From the NCBI RefSeq assembly GCF_032062135.1, contig NC_092862.1, positions 91,575,752 through 91,639,751 of the forward strand: a stretch of 64,000 bases of DNA, read 5' to 3'. The translations under genes were made by a program, and so were the position numbers. The notes below the pieces were generated by a model, which was given only the letters and a program-made list of their open reading frames with translations, did not search any database and was not told the origin of the DNA. The DNA is from Pyxicephalus adspersus. Its lineage: Eukaryota > Chordata > Amphibia > Anura > Pyxicephalidae. How positions within the stretch are numbered: position 1 is the stretch's first letter; each line of letters starts with the position of its first letter. Shown in pieces: positions 49,181-59,682 of this stretch.

Positions 49181-52100
49181 TTCTTGGATTTATTGACGTT
49201 GTGAAATAATTTTTTAAAATTGATCTGAATGATGTGTATTTCCTTTTAAAGACACACTTTCCAGGAATGTACACTTATTATATTTTGGAGTGAAATTTTG
49301 ATTCCATGGTTCAGCTATGGGTCCATCTTTCATTCTTTGCATATGCAGATTTCAGAGGATTGCAGACCGGGTATTTTTATGATACCTATTCGGACAGGTT
49401 CTGTTTTTAAATTATTTTAAGCAGTAATTAGGTTACCTGCTAGGCCTTTGAGTAAGTAAGGGGTTTTTCTAGGATAAACTTTGTCACTTTTTTTATCAAT
49501 AGGCAGCTAATAAGCTGCCTAGTAATATACAGTAATAAGAATTTGACCTGTTTACTTGGTTAAGTGGACTATAAATTTCTTAATTCACCTTCTTAATGTC
49601 AAAGACAAATCACTATAGTTTCTGAATAGTACCTGAACAGCAGCACTGGTTTTAGTCTTTCACAGTTGTACCGCCTTCTTTCCTGTACTAAAACTACATA
49701 TAGTCAACCTCTTACAGTGTGTGTTAGAAAATGCAAGTCAAATAGTGTATTTATTTTTTTTCTTTCTGCCCTTTCATCCCCAGTCTTATGGTCCTTAGTC
49801 TGTTCCTTTCATTTTGTGGATCTCAGTCGTGAATGGTCAGCATCAAATTACATAGAGGCATCTGCATCTAAATGCAGCCTGCCAAGCTATGCCTATTGTT
49901 CCAGACTAACATAGACACATCAAGGCATTTTGAATTTTGTATTACTCCTCCTAAGAGCCTTCTAAGGGCTCTGGAGAGGAATACCAAGTAAGTGTGCTGA
50001 AATGTTTTAAGAAAGCTAAGTACAAAAAGAAGCCAAGAGGAACAGTGATGATGTCACTAAATATAATATTAAGATATGTAATTAAAAATGTCATTAGCAT
50101 GTTGAAGAGAGAGAAAATAATTAACCAGAAAAAGGCAAAATATCAGGAGAATAAACTTCATTTTAAGTAAATCAACTCCTATAATTTGTTGATAATTGAA
50201 AAATCTTTATGATATACTTTTTTGGGGGTAAATGTGCTCTCGGCTTTAATCCAGGTAAATTCACTATATTGAAGAGTTATTGATTGTATACTAGCTGTGC
50301 ACCCATTGAGGCCTGATTTATTAAAGATCTCCGCAGTTTTATCCAATTATGGATTCAATAGTTAACTGTACTTTCACTATCATAAGCAGGTACACTGGGG
50401 ATGATCTGGGATGAGTTGCCTGCAGTGTGTTCTGCATAAAGGTTTAAGATTCTCTGCTTGTAAACCAGGGGTGTCTGAAACATTTTCAAGTGAGTGGAAA
50501 TATAGGTGTTTTTTGTTAAGTTTAGTTTTCTGCATTATATGTATTGAACATCTTGTGCTAATATTCCAATCCTTTACTAACTAAAAACAGTAGATAGCAA
50601 TATGGTCATGACAATCTATGTGATTCTGCTGGCAATAACACTATCTAATAAAGACAAATGTTTACCAGGAGTTTGGACATTCAATTGGCACAGACTGTTC
50701 CGTGTAAGTGTGAGGTATTTTTAAGTCCTCATTTGTTTGATAAATAGAAAAAGGGGCAAAAGGACAAGGCCAAAATAATATTTTGTTTGAGTGCTTTATT
50801 TGAGTGGTTGAAAAATTATCATCTGTAATCATAAATGAACTTGAAATTTCAGTTTGTGATGTAAAAAAACATCCAATTACTAATGTCTTTCCATCATATT
50901 TTACAATCTGGGTTTTTTTTGTTAAATAAGCATACTGTGAAATATAGTAATAGTAGCCAGACATTCCCACATAAGAGGGCAAGAGAAACCCTAACATTTA
51001 ACAAGTTAATATTTCAAAATAGAAGACCAATGGATTACGTATTTTAATTTTTTTTCCAGGGAATTAGCCTGTCTGGCCCACTGCCAAGTCTGTGTCCACC
51101 TCTCACAGCTTGTTTCTTTCAGTATTTAGCCTGATAATGTGGTCATTTACATTTAATATTTACATTTATTTTAAGAAAAATCACACTTATTAAAAAATTA
51201 CAATTCACCTTGCAATTTCGTAGAAGACTAATAAATATATAAATCTTCTTGTCTTTTTACTTATAGTAGTGTATACATAGAACAACAAAATAATGTATTC
51301 TGTTTTCTTTACCATAAACCACTGCTTTGTGGAAAAAATACTTAAAATTTCATAACATCAGTGCATTAATTGCATTGCTAGGTATTTGGGTTTGGAAACA
51401 CATCTACATCTTTCCAGGTTAAAATACACAGAAATAGCATTTAATAATAAAAGGCTGTTGTGATACAAAGAAAAATCTCATTTTCTTTACAGTCAACCAC
51501 AGATTAAAATAGTCTGTTTTCTGATCTATGAAATAAATTAATTGTTTTGTTGTTTTATTGTGTCTGCCAGGCTGAAAAAACAAAATACTGTTATTATGAA
51601 GAAGAATGAAAACTAATAACTGCTGCATATATTCAATTGGAAATATAAGTTGTATGATTTGTCAGGGCCCAATGACTACCTTCAAACGACACAAGTTTTG
51701 GTAATAAAAAGGGTATTGCTCAACACCAAAGCTAAAAGTTAAGCTTTCTAAACAAGCAACTTAGTTGAAAGTACAGATGCTGGTAAATGAAAGATTACCT
51801 GACAGATAACACTCAAAGCCAACTAATCTGCCAGAATATGGATATAGGCTATTTTAGTGTTGGTAAGTGAGAAATACAGATTTAAAAGTCAAAACTAAAG
51901 CTGACTAAAGTCTTAAAATTACTATATAAGGTAGCTTATGCACTCGTGTAAGTATATTATCTGTACCATGATCCAGGGGTTAGGTTTGGGCACCAATATT
52001 TGGATCTGACCACAAAGCATCCTTACATCCATATTTAGGAGAATGAGTAAACCCAAACCAAGATGCCACACTAAACATCAAATCTTATAGTTGCATAAGG

Positions 52101-52193
52101 AAAGATAGCCTTTTGGTGCCAACTTCTGTTGCCAGAGAACTAGAGCTCATAACCTTTACATAAATAAAGCCTTTTGTTTACACAAATGCAAGA
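49181..52193. other. no recognised gene
   Basis: AT-rich. A 111-codon frame (50997-50662, minus) is not recognised. A scrap of the fold-back MITE family (AGGCCTGATTTATTAAAG) is at about 50309. Confidence 0.35.
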
Positions 52194-52201
52194 GTATAGA
52201 T

Positions 52202-54619
52202 CATCTGTTGGCAACCTTTACTATCAAAAGAGCCATTTTGCCCCCTCTTCCACTAAAGAAAAATATTCGTGAGCCGCAAAACATAACACAGCTTATAAAC
52301 TTTTAAAAGTTTTAACCTTTTTTTAATTTTACCTGTTACAACAACAGAATACAACAAACAGAAGTGCAGTATGCATGAGTAGGCCTGCTTTGAAATGAAT
52401 TAAACACTGAACAATGCAGGCCTTTTTGAGTCCTTCCCATAATTGTGTAAAATTAAAATAAAACGTAGCCCATTTTAATATAAAAAACATATCGTTGCAG
52501 CTTAGCAGTTATAAAAAGGTAAACATAAAATTAGAGACGTTTTTTGACGAGTCTATTTCAGTATGCTCTTATCCTCTTCGAGTTCCTTTTTCGGCCAGCA
52601 ATCAACTGAAGCACCTGAGCATAAAACAAAAAAACTACATCAGCCCCGCGTCTGAAAAAAATGTTTTTTGCTGAAAAATATTTGCCTAATAAATGCTAGT
52701 GTTCTCTCTATAAATGCTAGGCTCTCATTTGGAGTGGTGGGAGTGATATTTGGACTTTATGAAGTTCATGCTCGAGAAAACTTGCTTGCATAAGTATGTT
52801 GAGCCAAAGATGGACAGGACTCCAAATGCATACTTTGTCATGTTCATATATGTGTTAGGAATGGCACTCCATGTTTCAAAAACAAGTTTGTTGGTTTTGG
52901 GGAGGATTTCAATATAATTCAATTTGTACTCTTTAGCGAGAGTGGCCTTCTGACAGGCTATTTTTTCGAGACCTGGTGTCAGGCTTTTGAACTTGGACTC
53001 CCATAAGTATTTATCTGCTATGTTGGCCAGTTCAATTTCAAGATTGGGCTGACATATCCCTGTGAATGCTGATATGTTCAGCAGGGATGAGTTAATGTCC
53101 AGCAGCGTGACAAGGAAGGACAGAGTGTTTTTTTTCTTTCTGAACTCGCTGAATCTTTCTCCAAATGCAGCTTGCATTGCCATAAATTACACAGAGTAAA
53201 TAATCACAATTTATGTGATTGTTCTCTTCTTTGAACTGTACATATCTGGCAAACACTGTCATCTTGCACTCAAACACCAGAAAATACTCCAGTCGAGGTC
53301 TCCCAGATCGGGATAGCTGAGGCCTTTGCTTTCCAAAAAGGTTTTCACATGTTCCAGACAAGCATAGAAACGTATCAGCATGTCTCCCCTTGACAGCCAC
53401 CAAACTCTGTTGTACAGCAGGGGATCTGAATATGAGCTCTTGACTTCACCTAACAATGAACAAAACTGTCAGGGGTTTAACCCGTCTGCAATTATTTTGT
53501 TCACTATCTTAATACTGAGGTTCATCACTTCCACACCTTCAGAGGGGAATGTTTGAGCGCAAAGTGCTTCTTGGTGCAAGATGCAGTGAAACGTCATCAG
53601 CTCTCGATCCAGCGACTTTTGAAGTAAATTCACAAAGCCCTTCTGTGCTCCTCTCATACTGGGTGCACCATCAGTAGCCACTGACACCAGGTGAGTGGTG
53701 TTTATTCCTTTCGCTTTTAGACAACTCAAAACAGACAAAATGTCCTGTCCCCGCGTTTGGCTCTTTAGCGGTATGAGTTCAATCAGTTCTTCCTGCGGCC
53801 CATCAGCAATTTGCTTACTGGTGATGTTTGTTGCCATTTTAATGGTCCTGTCTCTGACGGTCTTTGCAGAAAGAGGCATTTCTTTAATTTTCTGAATAAT
53901 TTCCTGTTTGTTTTTGAATTCGGAGAATAGATGCTCTAATATTTTTCTGAACGATTCGCTCATGAGCGGCTTCCACCTTCTTACGATCTCATGTGCTACC
54001 ACAAAACTAGCAGCTGTAGTTGAATTTGGAGAGTTGATCCACTTCTTGAAAGTATATTTGCTCTGCTCAACTTTCCGTAGTAGTTCCAAAATTGCTCTCT
54101 TTCGCCCATCTTCAGTTGGGTACTTTTCAGAAAATGCTATTTTTCTTGTTTTGAAAATGGCTTTCAACGTTACATTTTTTGTTGTTTGCTAATTTCTTGC
54201 TACATATCAAGCACACAGGTAAGCCAGCGTTGTTGGCAGTGAAGGCAAAGGAATCTGTCCATGTAGAATTAAACTCTCTATTTTCTTCTGAGATTTTTCT
54301 TTTTTGGGATGTATTCATGGTTAGCTTACCGCGGGGGTCGCACACTCAAGAAGCTGCCTGCAGGTAAAGGCAAAGGCTATAGACGTAGATGTGACGCATA
54401 TTTTAATTGACAAGTTATAAAAACATTTTTAAAATTCGATGTTAAAGTAATAACTCGAACTCCAGGATAACTGTGCAGCAAAATAAACAAAAAAAATAAT
54501 ATCTAAATAAAAATTAAATTAATAAATAACAGTTTTCCTTTTTTTTATTTTATTTCTTTTGTCAAGGCCGAAGGGAGCCACAACAAGGAGGCTGAAGAGC
54601 TGCGGCTTTCTGACTCCTG
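52202..54619 (-). mobile_element. hAT transposon (ZBED5/GTF2IRD2 type) with 8-bp target duplication
   Basis: It is 2418 bp long. Identical GTATAGAT sequences flank it at 52194-52201 and 54620-54627. The left end has GGCAACCTTTACTATCAAAA and GAGCC, and the right end has AGCTGCGGCTTTCTGACTCC, the GAGCCGC-rich subterminal signature of this hAT group. A frameshifted transposase fills 54345-52725 on the minus strand. It lies downstream of, or within the unlocated last intron of, COBL. Confidence 0.9.
52725..54345 (-). pseudogene. hAT transposase, frameshifted
   Basis: The N-terminus (54345-54127) has a basic start, MNTSQKRK, and a BED-like zinc finger with CLICSKK and a downstream histidine in VESHF. 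The next frame (54167-53469) covers the start of the catalytic domain, including SVATDGAPSMRGAQKGF (D of the hAT triad at about 53680) and the FHCILHQEALCAQ block with its C-x2-H. Later frames (53456-53259, 53403-53092, 53183-52725) carry the insertion-domain and C-terminal regions, ending with QVFSSMNFIKSKYHS, the dimerisation segment. At least three shifts break the protein. Usual length is about 600 residues. The likeness is to host genes derived from such transposons (ZBED5, FAM200, GTF2IRD2), but this copy is plainly a transposon. Confidence 0.85.
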
Positions 54620-54627
54620 GTATAGAT

Positions 54628-55514
54628 GCTCATGTTTTAGGGCAGTTGCTTTAAATGAATAAAGTAAAATGACATAATGATTGACCCTCCCTGACCCCAT
54701 AACTCCCCTAGATAATATCACTTGGTACAACCCTGAACTCTCAGGTAAATGGCTCAGTATTCATTTAATGTTATTTACTAATCATAACTAAGAAATAGTT
54801 GTTTTGCTGTATGAAGAAAATATTTTTGCTGCATCGAGACTATAATGTATATCTGTGTAAGGTTAAAAGCCGCTCTGTGCTTGGTGAGCTAGAGGTTGAA
54901 GCTCTGCCCTCCCTGGAACCATTAAAATCCATTAATGTCAACATGCATAATTATATAATACTTTATTACCACTTCTTTGCAACAAAGTGTTAAAAATTCA
55001 TATTTCTATCTTAATAGATACTAATCTGTGCAACACACATAGAAGCCAAATATTTTGATGGTCAAGCATCAACACCAGACAATAAACTGTTTCAAAATAT
55101 TGCACATATAACATACCAAGAGATACATTAAATGTTAACATATACTACAGCAAAATATTACTACAGTTCAGCATACAATTTTTCTGGCGAACTTAAATAT
55201 CAAAGCAAAAAATCTCATACAAACACAAACGTTGTTTGTTAAAGGTTGTATTAAGAAAAACAGCACCTATAATAGATTTTACTAAGCAATGGTGAAATAG
55301 GTTTTTTTTATAGAATATACAGCTTATTCAGTAAGTTTCTTGATCTCCCTACTAGACGTGTCTTTTTTAACCTGAATAACTAAGTAACATACTGTCTTTT
55401 ACATCATATAAAAATACAAGGGAAGATTTACAATTACAGGGCATATTTACAATTCCTACTACATTAAATCCCTAACTATTTTAAAATCTTAAAAATAAAC
55501 ATTTTACACAGTAC
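54628..55514 (-). other. region 3' of the last recognised COBL exon
   Basis: If COBL reads through the AAG/GTACTG boundary, a stop is reached at 55476-55478 and this would be 3' UTR, with a minus-strand AATAAA near 54962-54967. If that boundary is a splice donor, this is intron. I could not find a terminal exon with confidence. Confidence 0.35.
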
Positions 55515-55751
55515 CTTTTTTAATTTTGAAGCTCCTTGGCCAGAGCGGATAGCTTCCATCAAGGCTTCCCTTGCATCTACAGAAGTGTTTGCAAAGATTG
55601 GAGGAGATTTGTGTGCAGAACCCAATGTAGGCGGTGGAGGAGGAGGTGGGGGCATTGCAGGTGAAAGAGGAATGGATACTGTTTTTGTTGTTGGGGATTC
55701 ATTTTCTGCTTTTCTTATTGACAGTAGTTCATCAGATGCAGCAGAAGACAC
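55515..55751 (-). CDS. COBL: COBL exon: polyproline linker and third WH2 motif
   Basis: COBL nucleates actin filaments by lining up actin monomers on tandem WH2 motifs; it acts at the cell cortex and in neurites and microvilli. This exon of 79 codons starts in phase 0 after a strong pyrimidine tract and ATTAG acceptor. It reads VSSAASDELLS, then a proline run (eight P, residues about 34-41), then the third WH2 motif DAREALMEAIRSG and KLKK (residues 59-79). The end AAG/GTACTG is a plausible donor. Reading through gives 12 more unrelated residues and a stop at 55476. The usual COBL C-terminus ends a few residues after this motif, so either a tiny last exon or read-through is possible. Only 237 bases are certain. 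Confidence 0.85.
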
Positions 55752-57059
55752 CTAATAAAGTAAAAAAAAGACATTTACTAATTCTAGTAAAGCAACCAGT
55801 TTCCCACCATGATTAGAGCAATTCATGATTTGTCAATCTACAACAGGTAAAAAAAAATCAAGTAAGGTTATATTGCCAATAATATTCAATCATTTCTTGC
55901 ATTTGGTTATATTCCAGTTTAGGTCTTCCATTCCAAACATGATGAACAAAAATGGTATTCATAGAAAGTTACTATTAAGATAATTATTGCAAAACAATTG
56001 GTAACAGTATCATCACCAGAACCTATTTCTGAATGACAGTTTATTAGTGCTAGGCTGCTTTGCTATATCTAACCTAGTTGGTTTCAAATTAGTAAAAGTA
56101 CCAATGAAGTTAAATCTGTCTGTAAAACCTTAAATTCAGCAGTTTATGGAGCATGATAATGATTCAAAAAACAAGGGATCTTAAATTCCCATTCACAAAA
56201 ATAATATATGCATGTTAACAAGCCTTATCCCATTTTATTGGGCTAACTAACTCACTAAAAAGGTCCATGCAGCATTTTCAACAGCACAGCGCATGACAAC
56301 ACACATCGGTGTGCTAAATTAATGTGTTTGTGTGCCATTAAAAATAAACTGTACTGGATTACATCATTACCAGTAATGCAATAATTACAGCAGTGCAATA
56401 CTTGAATAGGGATCTGAAGGATAACCCCTTCTACTATCAGCATAATTCAGTTTGTAGTATGCGGTACCAAGGCCATCATAAATGGCTTCAGTGGACTTTA
56501 AGAAGTGGCTAGATGGAAAAGCCTGAGAAAGGACTGAAAATATTGCATCCTGGGGGCTAACTGAAAATGGGCAACAATAAAAAAAACAATTAAAACAACC
56601 CTAAAAGGTTAAAAAAAGGGACTTTTTAGAGAATCTTGCTGCCTGCGGACATGACTATTCTGCTCAGGGTGAGCTTCCAATTTAAATACTGGGCTTTCCC
56701 TATGCTAACATACTGGCATTCTTGAGCGGCTTTGGGCACTTCAACACCTGCGGCGTCTCCACTTATCTGAGCTCTGGTATAAGCAAAATCTTTTTTAAAA
56801 TTTTATGCATTGTGGATGTCCAGTCTATTTGTGGGGAAACAGGTAGGATTTTATTCTTATTCAACAAGCTTGGTACTTAGGCATGGTAAATACTTATTTG
56901 TACAAACTTTGTTTTATCACAGGTCTTGTGACCCTGTTTTCTACCCTGAATATATGCAAACCAATGAGGTAAATAATACTCCTAGATAATAAACTGTGTT
57001 TATACTTATATTGATACACATTAATAACTAAATTTGAATTAATGACTGGATTTCTTATC

Positions 57060-57841
57060 TATTCTAAATATTTGATGTCACAGATCCTCGCAAGATCAGG
57101 GGATCTGTAACCCCTTCAGTGTCACCCACCTTGCAGTCCCCTGCTGCCAGCACCATCCCTGCTTCTGGATCCAGCTCTTTGCACTTCCTGGTCCAGGTCA
57201 TGTGATTGTGGGTCAGCTGCTCCCTTGTTTCAGAGAACTAGGGTGTTCCGCAGATGCACTCCCTCTGCTGGCAGGCATGTGAACAACACCTAAGGCTAGC
57301 TCATCACCAGCACTACCCCTGCTGGTGGGGTTGGTGTCTGCGGCTCACATGACCTACACTCATCACATGACATCCCCTTTTTAAGGAAGTGGCCTGGCAA
57401 CAGGAAGTTGCCTGGACAAGGAGTTCCCTGTGGTTCTACCACCAGGTTTCTACTGCTCCAGTTCCTGCGTACTGTTCTAGTGTTATCTGTGTACCGACCC
57501 CGGCTTGTTCCTATGACTCTTGTTTGCCGCCTGTCCTGATCTTTTGCCTGTTTCCTGACCACCCTTGTTTGCTACCTGCCCTGATCTTTGGCTTGTTTGA
57601 CTACTTTTTTGGATTTCCCTCTGGCACTATGTTTTGGTTCCTGCTTGTTAGCAGTCACGGGCCTTGATGGGCACAGGAGCCGCAACCTGGCAGTAGCTTG
57701 GCGCACAAACAACCTCCACCTCTAGAGACTCTGGAGAAGACCAAGCTACAGCTTAGACCCTGCGCCGTGTGAACATCTCCACTCACTGGGTAGGTGACAC
57801 AGAGGGTCCACCACTTGGCCCTGTGGAGCCATGACAATTGA
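57060..57841 (-). repeat. unclassified GC-rich interspersed repeat
   Basis: Its reverse complement starts like 29751-30395. The part at 57480-57790 shares the words CCGCAACCTGGC, CTCTGGAGAA and the CCTG-CTTG-rich stretch with 13640-13880 inside the hAT MITE. GC content is well above the surrounding intron. No gene is supported. Confidence 0.55.
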
Positions 57842-58480
57842 AAGGACAGCCATTTAGCTATGTATTAAACAGTAGGAGTATCATGTTTAACAATAGAATA
57901 TTATCCTACCAGGATTTGCAATCTATTATTATAATTTTGAAATTAATCATGAACTTGATTGTGAATAATAATTATGGTAGTAAGCACTAATATTGAAATC
58001 AATATATTGTCTGCAGTGGTTATAATTAAGATAATTACAGAGTAATCATGATGATCATGTGACTGATTATCAATAAATCACCTCTAGTCAAATAAATTAA
58101 TCCTATTTCATCATTGTTGGTAGGAGATGATAGGAGCACATTGGAGACGCTATGCATTCTGTTGCCCTTCCCCACTTAATCATTTAACATCATAATGGTT
58201 AGTGATATGTGGACTGATAAAGCACCTTTTGTAAGTTTATATTTATTATTAATATATTGGTGTATTACTTTTTTTTGGATTATATGTTAATGTTTAGATC
58301 TCCTGAATTTGTCCTGAAGAAACAGACTTTGTTTTCCGCAAAACGTGTCGACAATTTGTAAACCATCTTTTTGGTATTTGCCCAGGAGACATCACTTACT
58401 TCATATGTTTTTATGTATTTAAAGATTGTGGTTGTTCTGCTTTATAATAAAATAAAGTTTTTTTTGTAAAATATTTTTAT
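57842..58480 (+). mobile_element. Penelope-like element terminal fragment (candidate)
   Basis: It contains a degenerate hammerhead-like motif at 58312-58352 and ends with AATAAAATAAAGTTTTTTTT near 58446-58466. No reverse transcriptase is recognised. It is called from the motif and tail only. Confidence 0.4.
58312..58352 (+). other. degenerate hammerhead-like motif
   Basis: It reads TCCTGAAGAAACAGAC, then TTTTCCGCAAAACGTGTCGA. This keeps the order CTGA-GA, stem, (G)AAAC, G-GTCGA expected for the minimal ribozymes of Penelope-like elements. The core is mutated, so it is probably inactive. Confidence 0.4.
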
Positions 58481-58930
58481 TTTGTCTTTGTCTGGCCTAA
58501 AAATGTCCCAAAAAATTGTATATTCCTTTCAAATGTTTAAAGAATCCTATACCCAAAGGTGACAAAAAATAGACAAAATTTTGACCTGGTCGGGGGTGAG
58601 AACTGGAAACATAAACTAATTTGCAATCAGAAAAGGACAGGATAGAGCAAGAAGCTTAGAAGACACATATAGAGGCTTTTTTTTTATAAAGCAATGAATC
58701 TGACATTTACTGAAACACTGGTGGAGAATCTTCAGGGCAGTATTTGATTCACCACCAGGATTCCCAGGCCCCACAGACTAAACTGCAACCAAAAAGGAAC
58801 AATGTCATGGAAGTGGGGAAGAGTACAACACTAACAATTTTACAGATAATTACATGGGATAAAAAAAAGCAACCACAGGAATTTAGCCTCATACCGATGC
58901 TGTTGTCAGAATTAAAAAGTTTCTACTTGC

Positions 58931-59038
58931 CTTTTTAAGCCTTGATATACCATTGTGAGCTCGAATTGCTGATAGTAGTGCAGATCTTTCATTCTCTGGC
59001 TCACAAAGCTTCTTTTCCCCTCCGTCTGTTGGTGAGCA
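58931..59038 (-). CDS. COBL: COBL exon: second WH2 motif
   Basis: An exon of exactly 36 codons, in phase 0 on both sides, too short to stand out as an open frame. It begins CSPTDGGEKKL and ends with the WH2 motif ERSALLSAIRAHNG then ISRLKK (residues 17-36). The acceptor TATTTTAG follows a T-rich tract (59039-59060). The donor is the non-canonical AAG/GCAAGT. The WH2 signature (amphipathic helix SALLSAI followed by an LKK block) binds the actin barbed-end cleft. In COBL the second motif lies between the first, some 20 residues upstream, and the proline-rich linker, as here. Confidence 0.9.
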
Positions 59039-59639
59039 CTAAAATACATAAAACAAAAATTTGTAATAAAGGGCTACCTCAGACAGCTGACATCTTGTTT
59101 GCAAATGTTGAAACTCTAAAAGAATACACTGATATAATAATTAATAATATATTACAGGCAGTTGCCTGCTTTTATCTTTAAAAACCCATCTCTTCAGCCC
59201 TGAGAGCTTGAAACTGAGGCACTCTGACATCCATATTTTATCTTCAGCTCCTAAGGTTGATTTCCTCTCTCCTTCCCCATTATAAATACCTAACTCTTAT
59301 CAATAAGGAAGAATTGGTCAACAGGTTGCAGATTGAATGTCAAACCTGAAATCAGTATTTCCTTAAAGTTTATGTAAATTCTTACTATGAATTGCTTCTA
59401 TTTGCTTCTATTTAGTCTGGTAAATATGCCAGTGCTTTTGTATATTAGCATATAAGTAAACAAAATGTTTAAAAGGGTAAAGGAAAAAGAGTGGCTTTTA
59501 GCATGTAAGATACAAGTTTACTTATAACATATGTGCAATTACAAAGTATTCCATTGTCAGATAGCTTTACAGAACAAAGAGTCCTTCATATATTTCCCGC
59601 TAGATATAAAGGTGTCCAAAATACATATATATATAATAT

Positions 59640-59682
59640 CTCGCTCCCAGCGCGTTTCACCTTATTGGCTTTCTTAGGGGAA
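59640..59682 (-). other. hammerhead-like motif of a Penelope-like element
   Basis: The minus strand reads CCCCTAAGAAAGCCAATAAG, then GTGAAACGCGCTGGGAGC. The stem AGCC/AGGT-like, the GAAAC core and the GCGC stem follow in the order of Penelope-type ribozymes. CTGATGA has changed to CTAAGAA. The related element body may extend to about 60100. Confidence 0.5.

Larger units (their letters stand above)
55752..58930 (-). other. COBL: COBL intron with GC-AG boundaries
   Basis: The donor reads AAG/GCAAGT and the acceptor is TTATTAG. Using GC keeps phase 0 and joins RLKK to VSSAASDEL, as in other COBL proteins. Using the nearby GT (four bases later) would shift the frame and hit a stop six codons into the next exon. 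The intron contains the repeat at 57060-57841 and Penelope-like debris at 57842-58480. Confidence 0.8.

Noticed and set aside
50662..50997. 111-codon minus-strand frame as a gene
   Set aside because: No family likeness, no splice context and AT-rich composition as in its surroundings.
53695..54367. Plus-strand open frames opposite the hAT transposase
   Set aside because: They are shadows of the minus-strand transposase, which has recognisable motifs.
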